This document shows, piece by piece, positions 9,136 to 17,814 of a DNA stretch of 28,749 bases. The position numbers and the translations under genes are program-made. This stretch comes from a bacterium (lineage in GTDB: Bacteria; JAMCPX01). How positions within the stretch are numbered: position 1 is the first letter of the stretch; each line of letters starts with the position of its first letter. The stretch is from positions 1-28,749 of the forward strand of contig JAJYLN010000026.1 in assembly GCA_021787665.1 (NCBI GenBank). Direction: 5' to 3'. The notes under the pieces are model-generated. The model made no database searches, was not told the origin of the DNA, and saw nothing but the letters and a program-made list of their open reading frames with translations.

Positions 9136-11760
9136 ATGAGTAAGACGTCCACTCCTTTAGTACAGCAGTACCTCGAGATCAAAGAGAAATACAAGGATGC
9201 CATACTCTTTTACCGGCTGGGCGACTTCTACGAGATGTTCTTCGATGACGCGGTTACCGCGGCGCCGGTCCTGGACCTGACCCTGACATCGAGGCACAAG
9301 GACGTCGAGGATCCGGTCCCGATGTGCGGGGTGCCGTACCACGCTGCTGCGCCGTACATAAAGAAGCTGCAGGATGCCGGGTTCAGGGTGGCGATATGCG
9401 AGCAGCTCGAAGACCCGTCAAAGGCGAAGGGCATCGTGAAGAGGGACGTCATTCGCGTGGCGACGCCCGGCCTCGTGTACGACCCGGATACGCTCGAGTC
9501 CGGACAGACGAACTACATCGCAGTCCTGCTGGAGGACAACGGCACGTACGGCATCGTGTTTTTCGAGCCCTCCACATCCGAGATGTTGCTCCTCTCTACC
9601 ACGGACCCGGAGCGGGCATTCTCCGAAATAAAGAAGCTCATGCCCAGGGAGATGGTATACCGGGACAAGGCCTTGCCGGACAGGGTCATAGGCCTGTTCG
9701 GGGGAGAACTCCCGTTCATGCTGACGCCGCTCCCGGCGTCCTCCTTCGACTGGGGCCCGGTACGCGAGCGGCTTATGCCGCTGTGGGGCAGCCAGCTCAC
9801 CGCCTCGGGCGCAGACAGCGACAGGACACTCCTGTCCGTGGTATCAGCGCTGTTCCGCTATCTCGATGACACGAAGACTCCCGTCAGCACCATAACGATA
9901 AAGAACGTCCTCCCGTCGTCGTATCTGTACATGGACAATGCGACCATCAGAAACCTCGAGCTGTTCAGCTCGATCATAGACGGCTCAGAGAAAGTAAGCC
10001 TCATGGGGGCGATGGACAGGACCGTTACCCCCATGGGATCGAGGCTGCTCCGCGGCTACCTGAGGTTTCCCTCGGTCTCGCCGGACGAGATCGCCGGGCG
10101 CCATGCCGTCGTAGATCACTTCTTCAACGATCCCGTCGCACGGTCCGAGCTGCGCAGCAGGCTGGGCGACGTCATCGATATGGAGAGGGCCGTTGCAAAG
10201 GCGCATAACCGGACCATGACGCCCCAGTCCCTCCAGAGGCTCGCTGCCTCCCTGGGGGCGGCGAGGGACATACGATCCATGATCCACAAAGATATACCGC
10301 TGCTTTCAGAGCTTCACGGCTCCATGGACGACCTCGGGGACGTCGAGGAACGCATAGCGGGCACGCTCGATCTCACGGACACCCAGGCAGAACACGGATG
10401 GTTCGTAAAGAGCGGCATCGATACGCAGCTCGACGAGTTGAAGACGCTGGTCAGGGACACGAAAGGATGGCTCAGGAACTTCGAACAGGACGAGCGCGCG
10501 CGTACGGGCATCAACTCCCTGAAGGTGGGCTACTCCGGCGTATTCGGTTACTTCATCGACGTCACGCGGCCCAACCTCCGTCTGGTGCCGGACGACTATA
10601 TACGGAAGCAGACCGTCGCGAGCGGCGAGAGGTTCATCACCCCCAAGCTCAAGGAGATGGAGGTAAAGCTGCTGAGCGCCGAAGAGGAGATAAAGCGGAT
10701 CGAGAGCGGACACCTCGCCACCCTGAACGAGGTCGTGTCCGCGAACGCCCCGCGCATCCTCAGGACTGCGTCGGTCGTGGCGGCAGTCGACGTGCTGTCG
10801 TGCTTCTCGGAGATCGCGGCAAGAAACAAGTACGTCAGGCCGGCGATCGATCCCGGCGATGCGATGGATCTCAAAGACGCGAGGCACCCGGTCATAGAGC
10901 ATCACCTCAGGGGCGCCGCATTCATCCCGAACGATATCTCCCTGAACTGCACGGACCGGCAGGTCGTCATCATCACCGGCCCCAACATGTCAGGCAAGTC
11001 CACGATCATCCGGCAGTCCGCGCTAATCGCGCTCATGGCCCAGATGGGCAGCTTCGTGCCCGCTCGGGAAGCGAGGATCGGGATCGTCGACAGGATCTTT
11101 GCCAGGGTCGGCGCATCGGACCACCTCGCCAGGGGGCAGAGCACTTTCATGGTCGAAATGACGGAAACGGCCAACATCCTGAACAACGCAACCGGCCGGA
11201 GCCTCATCATCCTCGATGAGATAGGGAGGGGCACGAGTACGTACGACGGCATCAGTATCGCGTGGGCCGTGCTCGATCACCTGGCGAACAGGATCGGCGC
11301 AAAGACCCTGTTTGCAACGCACTACCACGAGTTGATCGAGTTCGGCCGCAGCCATCCCAAGGCCCTCAACCAGTCCATACCGGTAAAGCAATGGCAGGGG
11401 AGGCTCATCTTCGTGAGGAAGCTCGTGGACGGCGGCTCGAACGAGAGCTTCGGTATCGAGGTGGCGAAGATGGCCGGTCTGCCGGCAGAGGCCATCGGGC
11501 TTGCGCAGAGGATCCTGAAGAAGCTGCAGGACGGAGAGATAGACAGCCTGGGCAGGCCGCGTCTCGCGGAGGGGACAGGGCTGGACAAGACGCAGTACTC
11601 GTTGTTCAAGCCCGGCGATACAAAGGTCTACGACCTGCTGAGGGACATCGATCCCGACATCATGACGCCGATCGAGGCACTCCAGTTCCTGATCAGGCTG
11701 AAAGAGGCCGCGGACAGCTCCCCTGACACGGGTGACAGAGGGGATCACAAAGGCACATGA
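9136..11760 (+). CDS. mutS: DNA mismatch repair protein MutS
   Basis: MutS recognises base mismatches and small loops and starts repair with MutL. The 874-aa length is typical of MutS1. The mismatch-reading motif is RLGDFYEMF (Phe31, Glu33). The core and clamp domains follow, then the ATPase with Walker A GPNMSGKST (615-623), Walker B IILDEIGRGTS (Asp694-Glu695) and the FATHYHEL block. The C-terminal tail (about 820-874) is charged and less conserved. The gene lies 35 nt after topA on the same strand and overlaps the following protease gene by ATGA, so translation of the two is likely coupled. No mutL is in view. Confidence 0.97.
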   Translation: MSKTSTPLVQQYLEIKEKYKDAILFYRLGDFYEMFFDDAVTAAPVLDLTLTSRHKDVEDPVPMCGVPYHAAAPYIKKLQDAGFRVAICEQLEDPSKAKGIVKRDVIRVATPGLVYDPDTLESGQTNYIAVLLEDNGTYGIVFFEPSTSEMLLLSTTDPERAFSEIKKLMPREMVYRDKALPDRVIGLFGGELPFMLTPLPASSFDWGPVRERLMPLWGSQLTASGADSDRTLLSVVSALFRYLDDTKTPVSTITIKNVLPSSYLYMDNATIRNLELFSSIIDGSEKVSLMGAMDRTVTPMGSRLLRGYLRFPSVSPDEIAGRHAVVDHFFNDPVARSELRSRLGDVIDMERAVAKAHNRTMTPQSLQRLAASLGAARDIRSMIHKDIPLLSELHGSMDDLGDVEERIAGTLDLTDTQAEHGWFVKSGIDTQLDELKTLVRDTKGWLRNFEQDERARTGINSLKVGYSGVFGYFIDVTRPNLRLVPDDYIRKQTVASGERFITPKLKEMEVKLLSAEEEIKRIESGHLATLNEVVSANAPRILRTASVVAAVDVLSCFSEIAARNKYVRPAIDPGDAMDLKDARHPVIEHHLRGAAFIPNDISLNCTDRQVVIITGPNMSGKSTIIRQSALIALMAQMGSFVPAREARIGIVDRIFARVGASDHLARGQSTFMVEMTETANILNNATGRSLIILDEIGRGTSTYDGISIAWAVLDHLANRIGAKTLFATHYHELIEFGRSHPKALNQSIPVKQWQGRLIFVRKLVDGGSNESFGIEVAKMAGLPAEAIGLAQRILKKLQDGEIDSLGRPRLAEGTGLDKTQYSLFKPGDTKVYDLLRDIDPDIMTPIEALQFLIRLKEAADSSPDTGDRGDHKGT

Positions 11761-12413
11761 AGCGGTATCAAGTCTATATGGTCTACGCAATCGTCATGCT
11801 TGCGATCTTTGCAGCAAGCAGGCTGTCGGTGCTCAAGCCCGACCTCGGTATCGTCGTCGCGGCCCTGTTCCTCTATACACCCGTCGCTGTCCTCCTCATA
11901 AAAAAGCAGCCGCCGTCCCTGTACGGGATAAGGGGGAAAGGGATGGCGCGGTCCCTTGCCAGGGCACTTCTGCTCGCCGCAATAGTGTTCCCGCTCTATG
12001 CAGTGGGCTTCTCGCTCTACATGAAACACTTTTACAACCTCGTTCTGACCTTCCGGCCAGCATGGCCTGCCGGCACAGGACGGCCGCTGGGGCTTGCCCT
12101 GAACGGGCTCCTGATGGTGGCCATACCGGAAGAGGTGTTTTACCGGGGCTATATGCAGTCGGAGACCGGCCGGCGTGACGGCCGGAAGATAAGCGTTCTT
12201 GGCGCAAGGCTCGGCATGTCCGCCCTGATCACGAACGCGCTGTTCGCGGCAGGGCACCTTATCGTCATTCCGAACGTCCTGCGGCTCGCCGTGTTTTTTC
12301 CGGGGATCGCCTTTAGCTGGCTCCGGGAAAGAGACGATAACATCGCAGGTCCGGTCGTCTTCCATTGGCTGAGCAATATGCTCTCTCTGTTCCTGTTTTC
12401 CCTGCTACGCTGA
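11757..12413 (+). CDS. CPBP-family intramembrane glutamic protease
   Basis: This 218-aa multi-pass membrane protein belongs to the CPBP (CaaX protease and bacteriocin-processing, Abi) family. Hydrophobic segments lie near residues 8-22, 30-48, 68-88, 112-125, 153-185 and 195-216. Catalytic motif 1 is IPEEVFYRGYMQ (Glu125-Glu126, Arg130). Motif 2 is FAAGHL (His167) and the third motif is VFHWLSN (His203), so the active site looks complete. The substrate is unknown. The tail segment ARLGMSALITNALFAAGHL recalls the CPBP subgroup linked to protein sorting in deltaproteobacteria, but I cannot confirm that. The start overlaps the mutS stop (ATGA). The end overlaps the convergent speB gene by 9 bp. 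Confidence 0.85.
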   Translation: MKRYQVYMVYAIVMLAIFAASRLSVLKPDLGIVVAALFLYTPVAVLLIKKQPPSLYGIRGKGMARSLARALLLAAIVFPLYAVGFSLYMKHFYNLVLTFRPAWPAGTGRPLGLALNGLLMVAIPEEVFYRGYMQSETGRRDGRKISVLGARLGMSALITNALFAAGHLIVIPNVLRLAVFFPGIAFSWLRERDDNIAGPVVFHWLSNMLSLFLFSLLR

Positions 12414-13274
12414 TCCGGCCGCGATATAGCCCATGATTTTGTACGCAAGCTTCGCGGCGAGGAAATCGGTTATGATAGACAGCGGGACAGGTGCAAGCTC
12501 TACGATGTCGCACCCCACGAGATGCTTCCGCTCTATCACCAGCTTGATGAGGTCTATGACGTCGTACCAGGAGAGGCCCCCCGGCTCCGGGGTACCTACG
12601 CCCGGGGCGACCGATGGGTCGAACCCGTCGAGGTCGATCGTGAGATAGACGTGCTCCCCGAGTGCCTCCACCACATGCTCCTTCCAGAGAGCATCGCGCC
12701 GCAGGGCGCTCATATAGAAGGTGCGTATGCCCCGCTGCTGTATGAGGTCGTACTCCGGCCTCGTCTGGCTCCGTATGCCGACCTGGACGATGTCCGCGAT
12801 GTCCTTTATCCGCGCCATGACCGAGCCATGGCTGTAGATCGTGCCCTCGAACTTTTCCTGTAAATCGGAGTGAGCATCGATCTGCAGCACGGTCATACTG
12901 CGGAACTGTTCATGGTACGCCCTGACTATCGGATAGGTTATGGAGTGCTCCCCGCCGAGGGACAGCAGAAACTGCTCCCTGATCCGGAGTGCCTTTACCG
13001 CAGCGTATATCTTTTCTATGGAAACATCCAGAGGACCCTTATCGAAGGCTATCGGCCCCAGGGTGTGTATGCCCTCGAGGTAAGGCTCTGTGCCGAGTTC
13101 CTCGTCGAACAGCTCGAGATAGCGGGACGCCCTGAGAATGGCGTCCGGTCCGTCCTTCGTACCCTGACCATACGACGTGGTCCGCTCGTAGGGGACCGGC
13201 AGAATCAGGAACCGGGCGTCCGTCATGGGTACCGTGTATCGCAGAAAGCTGTTTCTGTCGGGTATCGGCTTCAT
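12405..13274 (-). CDS. speB: Agmatinase (arginase/ureohydrolase family)
   Basis: Agmatinase hydrolyses agmatine to putrescine and urea with a dinuclear manganese centre. All ligand motifs are visible: SLGGEHS, the IDAHSDLQ block, and TIDLDGFDPSVAPGVGTPEPGG. The 289-aa protein starts at ATG 13274 (MKPIPDRN). A longer open frame to 13394 exists, but it overlaps pdaD and its extension is not family-like. It lies 8 nt after pdaD, whose product makes agmatine, which favours agmatinase over arginase or formiminoglutamase. The 3' end overlaps the convergent CPBP protease gene by 9 bp. Confidence 0.92.
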   Translation of the reverse strand: MKPIPDRNSFLRYTVPMTDARFLILPVPYERTTSYGQGTKDGPDAILRASRYLELFDEELGTEPYLEGIHTLGPIAFDKGPLDVSIEKIYAAVKALRIREQFLLSLGGEHSITYPIVRAYHEQFRSMTVLQIDAHSDLQEKFEGTIYSHGSVMARIKDIADIVQVGIRSQTRPEYDLIQQRGIRTFYMSALRRDALWKEHVVEALGEHVYLTIDLDGFDPSVAPGVGTPEPGGLSWYDVIDLIKLVIERKHLVGCDIVELAPVPLSIITDFLAAKLAYKIMGYIAAGSA

Positions 13275-13282
13275 CGTTTCTC

Positions 13283-13828
13283 TCAGGGGAGGAGCACAGC
13301 CACCGCGATCACCGTGGTCCAGTAACCGTCCTTGTCGACCGTGGCGGACTGGGTGATGCTTCTCGTGGTCACCGCCTGCCCCTTGATCGTCCATATCTCC
13401 TTCTGCTCGTCATAGCTCTTGTTCGGATCGAACTCCACGCCCAGGGTCGTCGCAAGCATGTACGCAGCGAGGTCCTCGGCATAGTCGCCCGCTACTTTCT
13501 CGGTCTGCCCGAAGCCATGGTGCTCCGAAAGATAACCGTGTATGGCCTCGTCCTTGGGGTTCGCGAGCCCTATGGATGCCGCGATGAGTCGGTGGGGCTC
13601 GTTCGATTCGTTCGCCGAAAGAACACTGAACACGATCTGTCCCTTCTGCAAGTACTGGAGCCCCTGCTCCAGCGTGATGATCTTGCAGCGCGGTGGGATG
13701 ATGCTGCTGACCCGAACCAGGTTATACTCGGCTATCTTCGCATCCCTGAGCGCCATCTCAAAGCTGGTCAGCCTCTCGGTATGCCTGCCGATGCCCTTGG
13801 TCAAAAAGAGTTTCGATGGTACAAACAT
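13283..13828 (-). CDS. pdaD: Pyruvoyl-dependent arginine decarboxylase
   Basis: This enzyme decarboxylates arginine to agmatine. It uses a pyruvoyl group made by self-cleavage, not PLP. The 181-aa length and the block VRVSSIIPPRC fit the family, and cleavage is expected between Ser41 and Ser42, turning Ser42 into the pyruvoyl cofactor. Later family blocks include EAIHGYLSEHHGFG and the C-terminal part with the TTVIAVAVLLP end. AGGA about 6 nt before ATG 13828 is a good ribosome site, and a sigma-70-like promoter lies just upstream. The next gene is agmatinase, so the pair forms the agmatine route to putrescine. This enzyme type is best known from archaea and chlamydiae and is also present in scattered other bacteria. 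Confidence 0.93.
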   Translation of the reverse strand: MFVPSKLFLTKGIGRHTERLTSFEMALRDAKIAEYNLVRVSSIIPPRCKIITLEQGLQYLQKGQIVFSVLSANESNEPHRLIAASIGLANPKDEAIHGYLSEHHGFGQTEKVAGDYAEDLAAYMLATTLGVEFDPNKSYDEQKEIWTIKGQAVTTRSITQSATVDKDGYWTTVIAVAVLLP

Positions 13829-13857
13829 GCTTTTCCTTTTATGCCAGACCCCCGGCG

Positions 13858-13886
13858 TTTATGCAACAGGGGTATGCCGATGTCAA
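13858..13886 (-). promoter_or_regulatory. Candidate sigma-70 promoter for pdaD-speB
   Basis: On the minus strand a perfect -35 TTGACA (13886-13881) is followed by a 17-nt spacer and a -10 CATAAA (13863-13858, 4 of 6). It lies about 30 nt before the pdaD start and downstream of the tldD stop. It therefore separates the polyamine pair from folC-tldD. Not tested. Confidence 0.5.
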
Positions 13887-13908
13887 TACAATCATTGCTT
13901 GTGCCCTA

Positions 13909-15291
13909 TCATTTCTTGCCACCGACGACTATCCGCGGGATCCGTAACGTGGGCTGACCGTCCGCGACCGGGACACCCTGATTGTCTTTCCCGCACGTAC
14001 CGATACCATAGCCCATATCGCTGCCAACCCTGTCTATTTCCCTCAGAACCGCCGGGCCGTTGCCGAGCATGATCGCGCCCTCGACCGGAGGACCGGTCTT
14101 CCCGTGCTCGATCAGGTGGCCTTCCGTGATCTCGAACACGAAATCACCGGTCACCGTATTGACCTCACCGCCTCCCATCTTAAATACGAGCAGGCCGGCG
14201 TCGACCTCCGCAATGATGGATGCGGGGTCATCCCTGCCGCTGAGGATAAGGGTATTCGTCATCCTCGGTATCGGAGGGAACCTGAACGACTCTCTGCGGC
14301 CGTTTGCGGTCGGCCGCATACCGTTGTCCCCTGCCTGCTTGAGATCGAACAGATAGTTCTTCAGGACCCCGTTCTCGATGGCCATCGTGCGCGCCGCGGC
14401 CGTGCCCTCGTCGTCATAGCCGAACGAGCCCCGCATACCGGGCATCGTTGGGTCGTCCACTACGCTGATGAGGGGCGATGCGACCTGCTCGCCCAGCTTG
14501 CCCGTATACACGGACAGGTCCTTGTAGATGTGATCGGCCTCGAGCCCGTGCCCCACCGCCTCGTGAATCATGGTCCCGCCGGCCTCGCTCGATAGCACCA
14601 CGGTCATAGGCCCCCCCTCGATGGGTATGCTGTTACTCATCTTTATCGCCCTGCCCACCGCCGTCATCACCGCCTTCAGGTGGTCCTCGTTGTTGAACAG
14701 CTCCATGCCGATCGTTCCCCCGATAGACTCGTAGCCCGTGTAGAGTCTGCCCTGCTTCTCGAGGACCACATTGAAAGTCATCGTGGTCCTCACCTGCTCG
14801 TCCTCGACCGCGGTGCCGCTGCTCGAGAACACCGCTATCCTCCGCGAGCTGTCGCTATAGGCACCCTGGACTTGCACGATCTGATCCACCCTTTTATAGG
14901 CCTCGCTCTGCGACGACATCAGGATGTCCGCCTTCCTCGCCATGCCGACGCCGAACGGGTGTTTCACGACACGGGTCGACGCCCGGGAAGGATTCTGAAG
15001 CACCACCCGTACCTCATTGCCGGCCTGTCCGAGATATGCGCAGAGCTTCTTCAGGAGTGCCCTCACCCCATCATGTGTACAGTCCGTGGTCGAGGCGTAG
15101 TACACGACGCCGCCGCTGAAGAGCCTCAGCCCGACCCCCCTGTCCGTGCCGGTCACCGCCCTGTCCACCCGGTGCGACTCGACCCGTATGTTCGTAAAGG
15201 TCGTCTCCTCAAAAAACAGCTCGGCAAACTCCGCGCCGTTCCTCAGGGCATCTTCCAGTATGCCCTCTATGTTAATGCCGCCATAGTTCAT
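13909..15291 (-). CDS. tldD: TldD family metalloprotease
   Basis: TldD with TldE (PmbA) forms a zinc protease that trims unfolded peptides and matures some modified peptides. The zinc motif is MIHEAVGHGLEAD (HExxxH followed by a downstream acidic residue), the TldD signature. TldE partners lack this motif. The C-terminus carries the barrel-like end GVPVADGQPTLRIPRIVVGG. I set the start at ATG 15291 (MNYGGINIEGI), giving 460 aa, close to E. coli TldD (481). The longer open frame to 15423 only reads back into folC. The ATG overlaps the folC stop as ATGA, so the two are translationally coupled. No pmbA is visible in the window. Confidence 0.94.
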   Translation of the reverse strand: MNYGGINIEGILEDALRNGAEFAELFFEETTFTNIRVESHRVDRAVTGTDRGVGLRLFSGGVVYYASTTDCTHDGVRALLKKLCAYLGQAGNEVRVVLQNPSRASTRVVKHPFGVGMARKADILMSSQSEAYKRVDQIVQVQGAYSDSSRRIAVFSSSGTAVEDEQVRTTMTFNVVLEKQGRLYTGYESIGGTIGMELFNNEDHLKAVMTAVGRAIKMSNSIPIEGGPMTVVLSSEAGGTMIHEAVGHGLEADHIYKDLSVYTGKLGEQVASPLISVVDDPTMPGMRGSFGYDDEGTAAARTMAIENGVLKNYLFDLKQAGDNGMRPTANGRRESFRFPPIPRMTNTLILSGRDDPASIIAEVDAGLLVFKMGGGEVNTVTGDFVFEITEGHLIEHGKTGPPVEGAIMLGNGPAVLREIDRVGSDMGYGIGTCGKDNQGVPVADGQPTLRIPRIVVGGKK

Positions 15292-16556
15292 CGTTCCGCC
15301 TCCGCCGCTAATTCTCCTACCAGAAATAGGGAGCCTGTTACAACAATCACGCCGCCCGGGGGCGTTATGCCGAGGGCGAATCTCAGCGCATCGCCCGATC
15401 TCGCGGCCACGTGTGTATGGCACGAACCGTCCCGGCAGACCGAGCCGATGAATGCTCCGAGACTCACCGGATCTGTGCTCCTCTTGCCCCGGTACGACGT
15501 GAGCACAAAAGTGTCCGCCACCTCGGTAAGTACCGTTATCATCGTCTTCCAGTCCTTGTCACGCGATGCCGCGAAGACGACCGTGACCTTGTCCCTGTAC
15601 TTGTCCTTTATCGTCTCGACGAGCGTGCGGACGCCTGCGGGATTGTGTGCACAGTCGACAACCACGTCCGGGTGGTGCCGTATGGTCTCAAACCTTCCCT
15701 GCCATACCGTCTTCAAAAGCCCTTCCCGGACCTGTTCGTCCGAAACCACGAAGCCTTCTCTCCCGAGCAGCAGGACGGACTGGACCGCAGCGCCGGCGTT
15801 GGAGAACTGGTGCCTGCCCGTCAGGGACAACCTCAGCCGCTCTATCGTACGACCGGCGCCGTGGAAGTCCATACCTGTCCCGTCGCTTTCTACCGAGAAG
15901 TCCCGGCCGATCTCGTAGAGCGTGCCGCCCTTCAGCCTGCACTCGTCTTCCAGCACAGCCCTCGAGCCCTGCCCGGTATCCGTGATAACGAAGGGCCTCC
16001 CTGCCCGCACGATGCCAGCCTTCTCCCGTGCGATTTCCTCCGGGGTGCTGCCCAGGTACGACTGATGGTCCATCGCGATGTTCGTCACCGTCGATACCAT
16101 CGGTTCCACGGCGTTGGTTGCGTCGAACCTGCCGCCCATGCCGACCTCGAGCACGGCCATATCGATGCGCTGTCCACTGAAGTACTGCAGGGCGAGGGCC
16201 GTGAGGAACTCGAAATAGGTCGTGTCCGAAAGCGACGGTTCGCGCCCGATGATCCGGAATAGGTCCCGGGCCGTGTCCTCCAGATCCCCCTGGCCTATCA
16301 TAGCGCCATCGGTCCTTATCCGCTCGTTCATACGGACGAGGTGGGGCGATGTGTAGAGTCCCGTCCGATAGCCGGCAGCGCGGAGTATCGAGTCGATCAT
16401 CGCGCACGTGGAACCCTTGCCATTGGTACCCCCCACGACCACACACGGGTACGTCTGCTCCGGATGGCCCAGGTACCGGAGCAGATCGGCTATGCGCCCA
16501 AGGCCGGGCCGTATCCCCTGCTTCTCCAATGCCTGAATACGCTGAACGATGTCCAT
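15288..16556 (-). CDS. folC: Folylpolyglutamate synthase / dihydrofolate synthase
   Basis: FolC adds glutamate to dihydropteroate and to folates, an ATP-dependent Mur-ligase-like reaction. The P-loop is GTNGKGS (43-49). Other family blocks are TSPHLVRMNERI, LEVGMGGRFDATN and GSTPEEIAREKAGI, followed by the C-terminal domain with DCAHNPAG. I chose ATG 16556 (MDIVQRIQ), giving 422 aa. An upstream open extension to 16661 has no family resemblance. No ribosome site is evident before ATG 16556, and a -10-like box lies only 10 nt away, so the message may be nearly leaderless. The stop overlaps the tldD start. Confidence 0.94.
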   Translation of the reverse strand: MDIVQRIQALEKQGIRPGLGRIADLLRYLGHPEQTYPCVVVGGTNGKGSTCAMIDSILRAAGYRTGLYTSPHLVRMNERIRTDGAMIGQGDLEDTARDLFRIIGREPSLSDTTYFEFLTALALQYFSGQRIDMAVLEVGMGGRFDATNAVEPMVSTVTNIAMDHQSYLGSTPEEIAREKAGIVRAGRPFVITDTGQGSRAVLEDECRLKGGTLYEIGRDFSVESDGTGMDFHGAGRTIERLRLSLTGRHQFSNAGAAVQSVLLLGREGFVVSDEQVREGLLKTVWQGRFETIRHHPDVVVDCAHNPAGVRTLVETIKDKYRDKVTVVFAASRDKDWKTMITVLTEVADTFVLTSYRGKRSTDPVSLGAFIGSVCRDGSCHTHVAARSGDALRFALGITPPGGVIVVTGSLFLVGELAAEAER

Positions 16557-16566
16557 AGCGGACCGT

Positions 16567-16595
16567 ATGATACGTCTTATCCGCCCCGAATACAA
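16567..16595 (-). promoter_or_regulatory. Weak candidate promoter just upstream of folC
   Basis: On the minus strand TTGTAT (16595-16590) and TATCAT (16572-16567, 5 of 6 to TATAAT) are 17 nt apart. The -10 box ends 10 nt before the folC ATG, so a transcript from here would have almost no leader. The -35 match is poor (3 of 6). Confidence 0.28.
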
Positions 16596-17115
16596 GGAGG
16601 GACTGCACCACATCTGAGTGATCCCAGTTTCAACGGATACGATAGTAAAAAAGGTGTACAAGGGATAAGAACTCCTCAGAACATCTGATCTTTCAATTGA
16701 AATATAGATTTGAAAAGGACGTTCGTGAATGGACGTTTATGCTATAGCGGGCTGCATCCTGAAAGCCTCAAAAGGGTCCGGCTATATCCTCTGTCATGAA
16801 TGCCTGGATTATAGTTGTGAAAATACTTGGCTTCTTATTCTCTATACAATTTATTTACTCAAAAATGAAAAGGGGATACGGCGATACATGCAATACACAA
16901 AAGGAACCACGGCAGTGTTTAATGACACGGCTGCGCCCTGTCCTCTCCCCTCGCAACAGCCGTGATTGATTCCCTCAGAAGTGATACAGGAGGACAAAGT
17001 GGATGTTTAGTCCAAAAAAGAAGCGGGGCTAAAGCCGACAATAAAATACGGATTTACCGAGCATGCAAACCGTTTTAAAAGGTCGTCTTCAGCAGACAGC
17101 ACACCGCGTAGGCCT
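16596..17115. other. Long stretch between folC and marC with no convincing gene
   Basis: About 520 bp separate the folC upstream region from the marC stop. It is less GC-rich than the flanking genes. The only longer open frame (78 codons, plus strand, 16729-16965) shows no recognisable features. Two details stand out. An 8-bp perfect inverted repeat CACGGCTG/CAGCCGTG lies at 16926-16933 and 16957-16964 with a 23-nt loop. A strong ribosome site AGGAGG (16988-16993) precedes ATG 17003 by 9 nt, but that frame encodes only MFSPKKKRG before a stop at 17030-17032. The latter could be a gene remnant. I see no RNA family that I recognise. Confidence 0.5.
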
Positions 17116-17703
17116 CTACCCTGCCGCAGCGTGCATCAGTATCGTCTGTATCCCCAGACGGATGAGCATCACGCCGATGGATGCGAGCAGTATGCTCGCC
17201 ACTTTCCCGATGGCCATGGTCCCGCCCTCGCCGATGATCCGCCCCACGAGAGAGGCCTTTCTCAGAACGATATAGACGATGCCCATGTTCAGGGTCAGCG
17301 AGACGATGGCCGGCCCTATGCCGTACAGGTCGATGATCAGGATCGACGTGGTCAGCACGGCCGGGCCCGTGATAAGCGGTATGCCGATAGGTACGATCCC
17401 TACCGATCCGGCCGGGGTACGCGTGGGCCTGTTCGGATATATGATGTCGTTTATGGAAAGAACAAGCAGGAGCACGCCCCCGGCAATCTGGAAGTCCGGT
17501 ATGGTGATGCCCAGCACGGTGAAGACGAGCTTGCCGATACCGATAAACGATACACTCACGAGGAACGCCGTCAGGGTGGACTGGCTCACCACGCCCCGGC
17601 GCTCGTCGTCCGTGTAGGACGATGTGAGAGACAGGAATATGGGGAGCAGCCCGAATATGTCTATCGCCACGAAGATCGGTATGAAAGCTAGTACATAGTT
17701 CAT
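17116..17703 (-). CDS. MarC family integral membrane protein
   Basis: This roughly 195-aa protein of the MarC (UPF0056) family has about six hydrophobic segments and the family's two-fold repeat style. Examples are PIFVAIDIFGLLPIFLSLT near the N-terminus and GIVPIGIPLITGPAVLTTSI in the middle, where MarC proteins have the conserved P-L-(A/I)-x-P-x-x-x-G-P block. The function is unknown; despite its name, the E. coli protein is not an antibiotic-resistance factor. Starts at TTG 17727, ATG 17709 and ATG 17703 are possible. I prefer 17703 because GGGGGA lies 9 nt upstream; 17709 would leave only about 3 nt. It follows nlpD by about 110 nt on the same strand, so it may be the last gene of that operon. 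Confidence 0.88.
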   Translation of the reverse strand: MNYVLAFIPIFVAIDIFGLLPIFLSLTSSYTDDERRGVVSQSTLTAFLVSVSFIGIGKLVFTVLGITIPDFQIAGGVLLLVLSINDIIYPNRPTRTPAGSVGIVPIGIPLITGPAVLTTSILIIDLYGIGPAIVSLTLNMGIVYIVLRKASLVGRIIGEGGTMAIGKVASILLASIGVMLIRLGIQTILMHAAAG

Positions 17704-17814
17704 CACCATACTTCCCCCATAGCCCAACCATGCAAATAAGTAAACCGGCCGGGTATGGAAGATTGATGGTGAGAGACGTGGGACTGCACGGGAGACCCGC
17801 TGGAAGGTTCAGTC

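Noticed and set aside
10306-10905. 199-codon antisense frame within mutS
   Set aside because: It shadows the mutS coding frame and shows no family features or ribosome site.
13275-13394. N-terminal extension of speB into pdaD
   Set aside because: The extra residues read as an out-of-frame shadow of pdaD, while family similarity begins at the ATG at 13274.
14680-15918. 412-codon plus-strand frame opposite tldD and folC
   Set aside because: Both minus-strand genes are strongly conserved there. The plus frame has shadow-type composition and spans the folC/tldD junction.
16729-16965. 78-codon plus-strand frame between folC and marC
   Set aside because: It has no ribosome site, domain or neighbour support. 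The region is better described as non-coding.
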